Of a stretch of 25,315 nucleotides of DNA, positions 14,327 through 21,901 are shown piece by piece. The notes under the pieces were generated by a model. The model was given only the letters and a program-made list of their open reading frames with translations, was not told the DNA's origin and searched no databases. Source of the stretch: a virus. The translations under genes and the position numbers were made by a program. Positions within the stretch are counted from its first letter, which is position 1; each line of letters begins with the position of its first letter. The stretch is taken from the IMG/VR virus record IMGVR_UViG_3300031758_000526, positions 1-25,315 of that record. One strand, 5' to 3'.

Positions 14327-14648
14327 ATTCTAATTGCAAGTTATATTTAGATAATTCAAACTGAATTCTAATTTGCATAAAAGGAGCACCATCAATTATT
14401 TTTTCTTTTATGAATTCAGCTTTTTCTTTTGAATTGCTCCAATATTCCTGTAAATGATTATGGCAAAACTTACAAAGTAAAACTAAATTATCACACTTAA
14501 AAGTACCTCCATTCCATCTTGCTAATAAATGACATCTTTCTAATTGTAAATCAAACCCACATCCCCAACACATATCATCAGGAATACCCCAATAATCTGA
14601 TATTTCTTTTTTAGTCGGCATTAAAGCACGATGTTCTCTGTTAGTCAT
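14307..14648 (-). CDS. HNH endonuclease-like protein
   Basis: 113 aa. A zinc-ribbon HNH layout: CWGCG (Cys27, Cys30), ERCHLLARWNGG (Cys39, His40, Asn46), then CDNLVLLCKFCHNH (Cys59, Cys62, His65). These match the two metal-binding pairs and the H-N-H pattern of the family, so it may be an active nuclease. Such phage proteins act in packaging or recombination, or are homing enzymes. It is AT-richer than its neighbours, which could reflect separate origin. ATGA overlap with VRR-NUC. Confidence 0.7.
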   Translation of the reverse strand: MTNREHRALMPTKKEISDYWGIPDDMCWGCGFDLQLERCHLLARWNGGTFKCDNLVLLCKFCHNHLQEYWSNSKEKAEFIKEKIIDGAPFMQIRIQFELSKYNLQLEYDLTIT

Positions 14649-15112
14649 ATCTTCTCAATTAATTGATCATACCACTCTTTGAAGCTATCGAAGTCACGAG
14701 CTACATAATAGATGCCTCCAGCTGCAACAGTACGCTGTGCATATTCTTTCTGCGCCTCTGACATTCTGTCTTTTCCGTATTTTATTTCCAGCTTAATACT
14801 CAAGCCTCTAATTGTGGCAGAAATATCCGCAGAACCTTTCACCCCTGTAGTGGGAGTGTACTTACCCGGCATCTGCCTGATGCCTTCACCTACTTTGAGC
14901 TTCCTTCCTTGTCGGTAAGTTCCCTGAGTGTTGATCCTCTCAGCGAAGTGTCCTGACATATTCAGGAACCCGATGATGCTCTTGGTCAGTGCATTCGCTG
15001 AGTTATCCTGCCAGTTGGTTCCTGCAAGAGCGTGTTCCGGCATATTGGGATACTTCGCTCGCTGTTGTTCTCGCTCCATACGTTGAAGCATTGCTTTGTT
15101 TTCTCGGTTCAT
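14645..15112 (-). CDS. VRR-NUC nuclease (Holliday-junction resolvase-like)
   Basis: 155 aa. The core KGSADISATIRGLSIKLEIK then GKDRMSEAQKEYAQRTVAAGG has the nuclease signature: Asp96, Glu109-x-Lys111, and the downstream Q-K. The end GGIYYVARDFDSFKEWYDQL is typical of VRR-NUC phage proteins. It likely resolves branched DNA. ATGA overlaps with the genes on both sides. Confidence 0.82.
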   Translation of the reverse strand: MNRENKAMLQRMEREQQRAKYPNMPEHALAGTNWQDNSANALTKSIIGFLNMSGHFAERINTQGTYRQGRKLKVGEGIRQMPGKYTPTTGVKGSADISATIRGLSIKLEIKYGKDRMSEAQKEYAQRTVAAGGIYYVARDFDSFKEWYDQLIEKI

Positions 15113-15474
15113 TTGTCGTTAATTTTAAGTTCATCTCCTGTTAGTGCGAAATATAGGTTTTGTAGTTGGTGGACGTGTTTAAGTTGTATTCTTATATCAA
15201 TATCGCATAAAACAAAATCATTCTTTCTTATTATTACTCCATCAGAATGATGCTCTGTATTAAATTTTTTAATGTATGATTCATAATCTGATATATATTC
15301 AAATCCAAACTTTAACAGCCATTCTTCGGTAAGGGGGATTGGTTCAAAGAAATCATATTCTTCAGTTATTATTTTGATCATGTCATTATCATTAATTTGA
15401 GTATCCATATATAGACACCATGAATTAAATTGCATTCCTACCCAATTCCCGATTCTTAATTCACTTGCTTTCAT
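15109..15474 (-). CDS. MKA-ELRIGN family protein, copy B
   Basis: 121 aa, paralogue of the gene at 12267-12632, with MKASELRIGNWV, PIPLTEEWLLKFGF and HVHQLQNLYFALTGDEL shared, and a divergent middle. It lies between VRR-NUC and a small helical gene, with ATGA and TAATG overlaps. Copies of this family recur within a single phage, so it is useful evidence of gene mobility. The role is unknown. Confidence 0.7.
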   Translation of the reverse strand: MKASELRIGNWVGMQFNSWCLYMDTQINDNDMIKIITEEYDFFEPIPLTEEWLLKFGFEYISDYESYIKKFNTEHHSDGVIIRKNDFVLCDIDIRIQLKHVHQLQNLYFALTGDELKINDK

Positions 15475-15725
15475 TATTCCTCTGTTTTAAATCCTTCCTC
15501 CATCCACTGCCTGAATGCCAGCTGGATGTCATTCTGTTGCTGTACTGATTCCTGCGATGCTGTATCCATGAAGAGCTTGTCCATCTCTCTGATGTGAGAG
15601 ATCACCTTCGTTGCTTCCTGCTTTACCTTGAATCGGATCAGGCCATCCTCGATGCAGTCCTCAAGGAAGTCCGCAAGGACCGGAAGCATAGAAGTAGATG
15701 CGAGTATTTTTGCCTTTGGGGTCAT
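15474..15725 (-). CDS. Small helical hypothetical protein
   Basis: 83 aa, mainly helical (SMLPVLADFLEDCIEDGLIR, KQEATKVISHIREMDKLFMD). No known motif. Coupled by TAATG to the MKA-ELRIGN gene. Function unknown. Confidence 0.55.
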   Translation of the reverse strand: MTPKAKILASTSMLPVLADFLEDCIEDGLIRFKVKQEATKVISHIREMDKLFMDTASQESVQQQNDIQLAFRQWMEEGFKTEE

Positions 15726-16030
15726 TTCTTATTCAATTCTTGTTTAACATCATGTAGATATAACAATCTGTATGTAAGTTCAGATTTAATCTGTTGCTTT
15801 ACATGGTTTAGATTTTCATTGAAATCTTCATCAGTCTTAAATCCTGTAACAAGCTGAGTCAAAGTGTCTAATTTAGATAAAATACCCGTCAATTCATTCT
15901 CAGTTTTTTCTATTGAAATCAAAGCACACTGCCTTGCAAAATCAATATTATCTTCCTTGTCAAAATTTGGATCCTCAGTCCATTGAAAGAACTGTCCCAT
16001 TAATTCATTAGCTGTTTCTTTTGCTTTCAT
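15722..16030 (-). CDS. Hypothetical protein (ARQCALISIE family)
   Basis: 102 aa. KETANELMGQFFQWTEDPNF, FARQCALISIEKTE and a helical tail with LYHLHD-like YRLLYLHDVKQELNKK. It belongs to a type of small helical phage protein, not given a function. TAATG and ATGA overlaps with its neighbours support a real gene. Confidence 0.6.
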   Translation of the reverse strand: MKAKETANELMGQFFQWTEDPNFDKEDNIDFARQCALISIEKTENELTGILSKLDTLTQLVTGFKTDEDFNENLNHVKQQIKSELTYRLLYLHDVKQELNKK

Positions 16031-18267
16031 TACACTTCTTTTAAATAGTTAATAATAGTTCTCCTGGTCACATTCAGCAGTTCTGCCAGTTCCGTTCTGT
16101 TGAAGTCAGGATTGATCTTGTGAACTGCTAATGTCTTCTCCTTATTGGATGCTCCTTGCATCTCCTTGAGTATTGTTTTCATCGTTTGAAATTCACTGCT
16201 CTGGATCTTTATCTTTTTAGCCATATTGATAAAGTACTTGCTGAGCCTTTCAGCCTTCAAAATACTATCCTCTGAGATGTTCAAAACATTGCTCAGATAA
16301 ATATTCCCGGAATCAAAATAATAGCAGTCAAGTACATGAATAAGCAATGCAAAGCGTGGAATGTAGCTCTTTTGCTTTGGAAGCATACTCTTCATGTACT
16401 CATTCTCATCATTGCTGTTCTGTATTTCAGTGATCTCATTGAATATTCTTTTCCATTGCTCCTTTGCTTCAGGTGAGAATTTTGCGATTAAAGACTGTAT
16501 CTCCATATCGAAGTCATAATCTATCACCTTATCCTTTATCGTTCGATATAGCTTAATAATGAAAGCCTCAAACCATTCAAGAGCTGTTTGGTCCATCTCA
16601 TTATCATTGTATCCTTCGACATCTAAGTGAGGGAAGCAAGTGAGTATCCTGTCAACGAAACCGTTATCCTTATTCTCCTCAGTATAGAACTGATTGAGGA
16701 TGCCGGGCTGAACACCTCCGAGGATAGGGATCACAGGAGATTCAACAAAGGAGCTCTTCGCTGTCTTTCTGTTCAGAGCTATTCCCTTATTGGACCATGA
16801 AGATAGCCAAAACTCAAGATCAGAACCAGCTCTATACTTGTTCATATCTTTCAACCATCCTGCAAGCTCATCCTTGAATACAGCTACAGCATTTTTATTC
16901 TCTTCATGTAGCTCAACCAATGCTTCGATGGTGATATCAGATGCAATGAACTGAGTCTTTGAAGGCTTACTTATCTCCTCAGATACCTCTTTTTGTCCTT
17001 TGTCAAGGGATTGATATTTTTTGAAACGGTCCATCTGATCAATGTATTTCTTGATCTCATTGTTGTTCGCCTTCTGAAGAGGGAATATGACGTTGTTAAT
17101 GTTTGGAGTCTTCCCTACTCCCGGCCTTCCTACCAAAGCAATCCACAAAATGCCAGCCTCAACCCATCCTGTTTTAACCTGAACCTTTATCGAGTTTCCT
17201 ACTATCAATGAAAGCATCCAAAGCATTGAACATCCCATGTAATCAATTGATGAGTTCAGTGTAGTATTGCACTGGATGAGATAGCTCTGTATTGCTTCCG
17301 GGAAGATATCCAAAGGAAACTCCATCATCTGCTGATCTATTTGAATAGTCTCAGGCTGATCTTGTTGTTTCACTATCCTGGTCCCATATCCTTTAAGATA
17401 TACATCCTTTGCAGATGCTGAGAAATCTCCATGATGGTACCGGTATGTGTATGCTTGGAATGGATTGATAGGAGTCTCATGAGGATAATGAGTGCCTGTG
17501 CTGAACAGGTACATCAGCCCACTATCATCATAGATATATCCTGAATGCTCTGAAGATGCTCCATGCCTTCTGATTATCTTTTTGCCTCTGATGGATCTTA
17601 TTATCTCGAACTCGTCATGAACAATATCCCAAACATTATTCTTGTTGTTGAAGTCAGCCCATGGAGTGATCTCCTGCTCATTGTATTCTGTTTTCGGCTC
17701 TTCTATCTTTATAGGCTCTTTGTAATCGTACATCCTGCAGATGCTCAGGAGCACCTCCCGATCTTTAAGAGATACTTCCTGAACTGCTGTATATCCGTTC
17801 TTTGATACTCTTTTGGTATAGATGAACACATATCCTCCGGTACCTCTTGTTTCAATGATGGCTTCCTTGTGACCTTTAAGCTTTGCGAGTTTCTTATTAC
17901 CTTCGATCTGCTCACATCGGTATAGGATATGGTACCCGTTATTGATCGTTTTATAGATGACAAACTTCTCCTCGAAGTCTGCAATATTATCACATAGCAA
18001 AGAGTAGAATTCATTCCAAAAGTCCTGCTGGTCCTGAAGAGTTGGAAGTATCTTCAGATCAATATCAACTACTTCCAACCCATTAAACCCTGTGACTATA
18101 CCATAGCCTTTGGTAGTTGGATCATGATATACAAAAGCAAACTCCTCTTTACTGAATGCTTTTGTTTGATTATCCTTCCAGGGATGATTCGGTCTTTTCC
18201 CCTCACCGATACAGATCAGTGAGAATCCACTGTCGATCAGTCTGTTTAAATGCGTTAGCTCTATCAT
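16030..18267 (-). CDS. Replication protein: primase-polymerase domain plus DUF3987-type helicase
   Basis: 745 aa from ATG 18267 (an upstream TTG lies in the leader RNA and is rejected). An N-terminal prim-pol-like domain shows SLICIGEGKRPNHPWK, Asp68/Asp70 in GLEVVDIDLK, His113 in NNGYHILYR, then IETRGTGGYVFIYTK. The centre is a DUF3987-like ATPase: Walker A GRPGVGKT (380-387) and a Walker B-like FKDELAGWL (Asp466/Glu467). The C-terminus ends in a helix-turn-helix, FNRTELAELLNVTRRTIINY. It very likely starts and unwinds replication. It lies directly after the iteron origin and a promoter, and the HTH could bind the iterons; this link is inference. Confidence 0.85.
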   Translation of the reverse strand: MIELTHLNRLIDSGFSLICIGEGKRPNHPWKDNQTKAFSKEEFAFVYHDPTTKGYGIVTGFNGLEVVDIDLKILPTLQDQQDFWNEFYSLLCDNIADFEEKFVIYKTINNGYHILYRCEQIEGNKKLAKLKGHKEAIIETRGTGGYVFIYTKRVSKNGYTAVQEVSLKDREVLLSICRMYDYKEPIKIEEPKTEYNEQEITPWADFNNKNNVWDIVHDEFEIIRSIRGKKIIRRHGASSEHSGYIYDDSGLMYLFSTGTHYPHETPINPFQAYTYRYHHGDFSASAKDVYLKGYGTRIVKQQDQPETIQIDQQMMEFPLDIFPEAIQSYLIQCNTTLNSSIDYMGCSMLWMLSLIVGNSIKVQVKTGWVEAGILWIALVGRPGVGKTPNINNVIFPLQKANNNEIKKYIDQMDRFKKYQSLDKGQKEVSEEISKPSKTQFIASDITIEALVELHEENKNAVAVFKDELAGWLKDMNKYRAGSDLEFWLSSWSNKGIALNRKTAKSSFVESPVIPILGGVQPGILNQFYTEENKDNGFVDRILTCFPHLDVEGYNDNEMDQTALEWFEAFIIKLYRTIKDKVIDYDFDMEIQSLIAKFSPEAKEQWKRIFNEITEIQNSNDENEYMKSMLPKQKSYIPRFALLIHVLDCYYFDSGNIYLSNVLNISEDSILKAERLSKYFINMAKKIKIQSSEFQTMKTILKEMQGASNKEKTLAVHKINPDFNRTELAELLNVTRRTIINYLKEV

Positions 18268-18350
18268 ACAAAAATAAAAATCCACCCTTTCGAGGTCGTG
18301 CAACTCTACTCAGGTGGATCATAAATATCCTATTGTCCGCACGACTGGAC
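18268..18350 (-). ncRNA. Candidate structured 5' leader RNA (pseudoknot plus U-tract) of the primase gene
   Basis: The first 80 or so bases after the promoter hold two perfect 7-base inverted repeats that interleave. GUCGUGC (18345-18339) pairs with GCACGAC (18301-18295), and AUCCACC (18319-18313) with GGUGGAU (18286-18280). The order a-b-a'-b' is an H-type pseudoknot. A local GUCC:GGAC hairpin (18350-18347 and 18338-18335) presents GUCGUGC in its loop. GGUGGAU is followed by UUUUUAUUUUU and then the ATG. It could be a terminator-like attenuator, a translation switch or an independent small RNA. No known family is recognised. Confidence 0.55.
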
Positions 18351-18353
18351 TAT

Positions 18354-18384
18354 CAAATATACAAAGAATTTAAATACCTGCAAA
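18354..18384 (-). promoter_or_regulatory. Bacteroidota-type promoter of the replication operon
   Basis: On the minus strand TTTG (18381-18384) is followed by exactly 19 bases and TATATTTG (18354-18361), an exact match to the TTTG-N19-TAnnTTTG consensus of the Bacteroidota primary sigma factor. The expected start, about 18348, falls on the first bases of the structured leader. It would drive the primase-helicase and the genes behind it. Confidence 0.75.
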
Positions 18385-18392
18385 TTCTTATT

Positions 18393-18576
18393 TTTTCACA
18401 CCATTTTCACACCATTTTCACACTAATTTTCACACCTGAGAGCCTTGTAACTTATTGAATATCAAGCCTACTACGAGCAATTTTCACACTTTTCACACCT
18501 ATTTTGAAACTTTACTTTTTTTTTATAGGTATACCCCTCTATTTTTAGGTGTGAAAAGGTGTGAAAGGTGTGAAAA
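18393..18576. repeat. Iteron array TTTTCACACC, candidate replication origin
   Basis: Nine copies, 10 bases each. Forward: 18393, 18404, 18415 (T last), 18427, 18481 (T last), 18490. Reverse (GGTGTGAAAA type): 18548, 18558 (G last), 18567. The first four are 11-12 bases apart, on one helix face. The two groups form a long imperfect inverted repeat round an AT-rich core (18501-18545, with a T9 run). Iterons next to a replication gene, with an easily melted core, are the usual signature of a theta origin. An operator array for a phage regulator is the alternative. Confidence 0.8.
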
Positions 18577-18578
18577 GT

Positions 18579-18728
18579 TTACTCTGAATTACGCTCCACT
18601 TTAATAATTACTCCCGGCCACTTGTCTGCTTTACGGATGGCCTCTGTCCGTGTATCGGCTGTGACGGTGATAGTTTCCACGGTCCACCTGTTGCCGTACT
18701 TACTTCTGAATGTTATTGTCCAACTCAT
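18579..18728 (-). CDS. Small hypothetical protein
   Basis: 49 aa from ATG 18728 (the longer frame to a TTG is rejected). SWTITFRSKYGNRWTVETIT then TRTEAIRKADKWPGVIIKVE is a compact alpha/beta design with the EAIRKADKWPG motif that I associate with small phage proteins. Its stop is three bases from the last iteron. It overlaps the upstream 42-aa gene by 29 bases. Function unknown. Confidence 0.45.
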   Translation of the reverse strand: MSWTITFRSKYGNRWTVETITVTADTRTEAIRKADKWPGVIIKVERNSE

Positions 18729-18828
18729 AACTGTAAGGATTAATGATTCGTACTTCTTCCTTTCTCTGCTTCCTGAGATCCTGCACCGGAAGATGTGCAA
18801 GGATAATGATTAGAATTATTGATTTCAT
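18700..18828 (-). CDS. Micro-gene: short protein with a hydrophobic N-terminus
   Basis: 42 aa, not usually called because of its length. MKSIILIIILAHLPVQDLRK starts with a membrane-like run, then a basic and polar end. Its ATG overlaps the stop of the DUF7220-like gene by four bases (ATGA), a coupling seen along this whole operon, and this is the main support. The overlap with the next gene (29 bases) is unusually large. A small membrane or secreted peptide is possible. Confidence 0.4.
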   Translation of the reverse strand: MKSIILIIILAHLPVQDLRKQRKEEVRIINPYSYELDNNIQK

Positions 18829-19031
18829 GATATTCGATTAAATACCCTGCGAATGATATAACCTCGACCGATCGAAGCAATAAAGAATACAGCTGTAATG
18901 ATAATATTCTGGCCGATGGTAACTGGAATATTCAATGCAGGATAAATGATTAACTGAATTACAAAAGAGGTGACCAACCCCACTACAGTATTGGTCACGC
19001 TCTCGATTAGGCTGTTTCGCTTAGATTGCAT
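18825..19031 (-). CDS. DUF7220-like small membrane protein
   Basis: 68 aa from ATG 19031. MQSKRNSLIESVTNTVVGLV then VIQLIIYPALNIPVTIGQNI and FIASIGRGYIIRRVFN match the DUF7220 pattern (QSKRxSLIExxxNxxxG... plus a C-terminal R-x-x-R-R-x-F-N). Two membrane segments, about 15-35 and 43-58. This family is found in many phages and has no known role. It starts two bases from the helicase-methyltransferase stop. Confidence 0.75.
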   Translation of the reverse strand: MQSKRNSLIESVTNTVVGLVTSFVIQLIIYPALNIPVTIGQNIIITAVFFIASIGRGYIIRRVFNRIS

Positions 19032-19032
19032 A

Positions 19033-21534
19033 TTATAGAATGTCAAATAATGTAGGCACATTTACTTTATACTCGATAGCTTTCAAGTAATAAAGACCAT
19101 CATCATAATATTCAGGATTCAATTCAGTTGAAACAGCTTTTCTATTCATTTCTATTGCTTTGTATGCAGTTGAAAAAAGACCTCCAAAAGGATCATCGAT
19201 CAAATCTCCGGGCATTGTAAACCTATTAATAAGTCTTTCAATTAGATCAAGCTGCAATGGACAGATATGCTTTTCCTTCTTTCTGTTCACCTGATTTGCG
19301 TTCAGGGTTAGCATACGATTAATATCAGTCCAGACCATTTCTGAATTTGAATGATTCGGTAAGGTCATAAATAATGCGCTTAGCTTTTCCTGTTCTTCAA
19401 GTGTTTCACAAATGTTCAGATGCTCTTTGAATGAATATATTTTTTCAGAGTTATGTTTTTTCCAATATCCAACAATTCTATCTACATCCATTTGAAGAAG
19501 CTCTTTTGAAGAAAAGAATCTATTACCGTCACTTTTCCAGTATGCGTGTGCATCTAATTGCCAATTAGCTCTTGTGTATTCTTTTTTTGTCTTTGTGCAT
19601 GGCTCATCTGCATAAGCATTATTTGATTCGGTAGGTGCTTTCCTGAATAACAAAATGTATTCAGGTAAACCCACGCCCATCTTTGTCGCATCTTTACATT
19701 GTTCGGACCATCCTAAACGGTAGGTTTGATTATTCTCACGAACGACATCTGTTGTAACTGTGATCTTTCCGATGAGATAAAAGCCATGCTTAATAAAATG
19801 AGCTACTGTTTTTCCGCTAAAATCATCAATCGTTGTAAATGATGTGCCATTTTGATAACTGTAACGGATTCGATCTTTCACATGGATAGCTGCAATTTTG
19901 CCCGGTTTTAAAGTTCTCAAAAGGTTAGGAGTTAAAAAGTCCATCTGTTTAAAGAACTCATCATTTCCATGATTGTGACCCATGTCATTATAGTTGTCAG
20001 AATATTCGTAATGATCCCCGAACGGAATTGAAGTCAGGATCATGTCAGAATAGTTGTCCGGTAGTTCCTGATGAATTACTACCGTATCTTCATTGAATAC
20101 CGTACATCCTGCAATTTGAGAACTTCTACGGTTGTTAAAAATTTGTCTTTTCATATCGCTTTTTATTTTATCTGTATTAAGGCCGTATTCACGTACCAGG
20201 TTAATCATTTCAGTTTGTAGTTCAATGTGGTTTTTCCACTTTTCTTTTAGAGCTTTCAATACATCCTGCTCATTCTGGGTATAGATGGCATAAACATTTA
20301 CCTCTTCGGTTTGCTTAAATCGGTAGCATCTATGAATTGCCTGAATGAAATCATTGAACTTGTAATCAATTCCGACAAAGATCATGTTATGGCATGAATG
20401 CTGAAAGTTGCATCCGGATCCTGCGATCTTAGGTTTTGAAGAAAGAATCTGATATTTTGAATGCTTAAAGTCAATTAGTAGATTCTCCTTTTCTGCATTC
20501 GTTTGTGATCCGTAGACTGATTTAATATTGAACGATTTAAATTTACGTTCAATAGTATTTCTTTCAGCTTCCAAATGATGCCAAAGAATCCAATTCTTTT
20601 CTGATTCTTTTTCAACTATCTCGAATGCTTTATTAACTCGAAGATCAATCGACTCTGACTTTTCACGGCTAACATCTACAAGGCTCTTTGTATTGTCCTT
20701 AAATAATACTCTTTCACCTCTCTTATTAAATATTTCGCCATCTGTCAAATTCTCAACCAGGATTTCATTGAAGTTCAATTTAGGAAGTAGGTATCCTGTG
20801 TCATCGTAACCAAGATCGGAAGGCTTGTTAATGAACACCGCCCAAGTAGATACCCATTTCCAAAACTCCTCTTTTTTATTCGGGTAAAGCGTAAGATGAC
20901 CAGCTTTCGTTGAATCTCTTTGAAAAAATCGAGTAAGCGCATGACCTCGATCAATGACCCCTAAATAATCTGCGTAATTCAATATCTCAATAAAATCATT
21001 CGGGGTAGGAGTTGCAGTTGCAACAAATCTGTAATTAACGCTACTGAAATGCTTTAAAACGTAGTTCGTTGTTTCTGTTTTGAGATTCCTAAGAATTGAA
21101 GCCTCATCAAAGGAAACACCTCCGAAATAATCTGCTTTTACGTCACCTTTCCTGATTCTTTCATAGTTGGTAACGTAGATGGTATTAATGTCAACTGAAT
21201 CAATTACAGAATCATCTGTTATATACTTGATCTGTTTTTCAGGATATAAAAATTTAAGATCATCTTTAAACTCACCGACAACGCCTAACGGCATCACAAT
21301 TAGAAAAGGCTTATTTGTAATCTTTGAAACCTGAACAGCTAATTCAAGTTGCATCATTGTTTTACCCAAACCAAAGCTTGCAAAAATAGCCCTGCGCCCT
21401 CCAGCTATTGACCAGTGAACAATATCCTTTTGGTGAGGTAGTAACTTTTCATTGATATCTGAAATTTCAATTTCAGTTCCGTAATCTTTAGCGATCACAA
21501 TTTTAGATTCTAAAAATTCATGATAATCTTTCAT
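19033..21534 (-). CDS. SNF2-type helicase fused to a DNA methyltransferase
   Basis: 833 aa, two enzymes in one chain. Residues 1-450 form an SNF2/DEAD-like helicase: Walker A GLGKT (55-59), DEAS (143-146), TATPT (173-177) and motif VI QAIHRCYR (398-405). Residues 480-833 form a beta-class-like methyltransferase: catalytic TSIPF (501-505) followed by GDHYEYS, motif X HICPLQLDLIERLI, and motif I DPFGG (781-785). The canonical (D/N/S)PP(Y/F) is changed to SIPF, a variant I recall in phage helicase-methylases. It could modify phage DNA against host restriction or help replication. It is AT-richer than the structural genes. ATGA coupling with the micro-gene upstream. Confidence 0.85.
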   Translation of the reverse strand: MKDYHEFLESKIVIAKDYGTEIEISDINEKLLPHQKDIVHWSIAGGRRAIFASFGLGKTMMQLELAVQVSKITNKPFLIVMPLGVVGEFKDDLKFLYPEKQIKYITDDSVIDSVDINTIYVTNYERIRKGDVKADYFGGVSFDEASILRNLKTETTNYVLKHFSSVNYRFVATATPTPNDFIEILNYADYLGVIDRGHALTRFFQRDSTKAGHLTLYPNKKEEFWKWVSTWAVFINKPSDLGYDDTGYLLPKLNFNEILVENLTDGEIFNKRGERVLFKDNTKSLVDVSREKSESIDLRVNKAFEIVEKESEKNWILWHHLEAERNTIERKFKSFNIKSVYGSQTNAEKENLLIDFKHSKYQILSSKPKIAGSGCNFQHSCHNMIFVGIDYKFNDFIQAIHRCYRFKQTEEVNVYAIYTQNEQDVLKALKEKWKNHIELQTEMINLVREYGLNTDKIKSDMKRQIFNNRRSSQIAGCTVFNEDTVVIHQELPDNYSDMILTSIPFGDHYEYSDNYNDMGHNHGNDEFFKQMDFLTPNLLRTLKPGKIAAIHVKDRIRYSYQNGTSFTTIDDFSGKTVAHFIKHGFYLIGKITVTTDVVRENNQTYRLGWSEQCKDATKMGVGLPEYILLFRKAPTESNNAYADEPCTKTKKEYTRANWQLDAHAYWKSDGNRFFSSKELLQMDVDRIVGYWKKHNSEKIYSFKEHLNICETLEEQEKLSALFMTLPNHSNSEMVWTDINRMLTLNANQVNRKKEKHICPLQLDLIERLINRFTMPGDLIDDPFGGLFSTAYKAIEMNRKAVSTELNPEYYDDGLYYLKAIEYKVNVPTLFDIL

Positions 21535-21614
21535 CTGTCTTGTAGTTTATCGGTTATTAAATTTGGATTCACTTCATTGATCCATGTAATTAAAGTTTGT
21601 ATTCTCTTTTTCAT
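21531..21614 (-). CDS. Micro-gene, 27 codons
   Basis: 27 aa, beginning MKKRIQTLITWINE and ending in a polar stretch. It is far below normal calling limits, yet its ATG (21614) overlaps the preceding stop by four bases (ATGA) and its TGA (21531) overlaps the helicase ATG in the same way. Perfect coupling at both ends is unlikely by chance in such a short gap. No function is assigned; it may act chiefly as a translation relay to the helicase gene. Confidence 0.5.
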   Translation of the reverse strand: MKKRIQTLITWINEVNPNLITDKLQDR

Positions 21615-21901
21615 AGTTTATTAAATTGCTTCAGCTCCCATCCTTTGAGCTGATCTGGTGAATAATTAAGTTCTAACGCCTCGAATATCTCCTCTTCAGT
21701 ATTCCAGTACTTATACTCAGGCATACGCTCTCTGAGGGCATTTTCCTGCTTTACCCTGTGGATACACTGCGAATATATGTTATTCATCTGTGTGATACTG
21801 CACCCGTACTGAGCTGCAAGAGTTGAGATGCTGTGCTTCCTGAAGGTGAGATAGATCTCATCGATCTCTTCCGGGGATAGCTTCCTGTATTCCTTTTTCA
21901 T
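21611..21901 (-). CDS. Helix-turn-helix-like hypothetical protein
   Basis: 96 aa. SPEEIDEIYLTFRKHSISTL, then AAQYGCSITQMNNIYSQC, has the shape of a Trp-repressor/resolvase-type helix-turn-helix. The end has YSPDQLKGWELKQFNKL. It may be a DNA-binding regulator. ATGA overlaps at both ends. No operator is identified. Confidence 0.55.
   Translation of the reverse strand: MKKEYRKLSPEEIDEIYLTFRKHSISTLAAQYGCSITQMNNIYSQCIHRVKQENALRERMPEYKYWNTEEEIFEALELNYSPDQLKGWELKQFNKL

Noticed and set aside
16030-18303. 757-aa version of the primase-helicase starting at TTG 18303
   Set aside because: The first 12 codons lie in the structured leader with its stem and U-tract. ATG 18267 directly follows the U-tract and gives a conventional N-terminus.
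18287-18320. Hammerhead-ribozyme-like core: CUGAGUA-GAG...CUC-GAAA in the leader RNA
   Set aside because: The core position expected to be G8 is U, and the stems on both sides pair with each other instead of forming three separate stems with a cleavage site. It does not satisfy the family layout.
18393-18576. CRISPR array
   Set aside because: Units are 10 bases with spacers of 1-2 bases or irregular length, in both orientations. This fits iterons, not CRISPR repeats.
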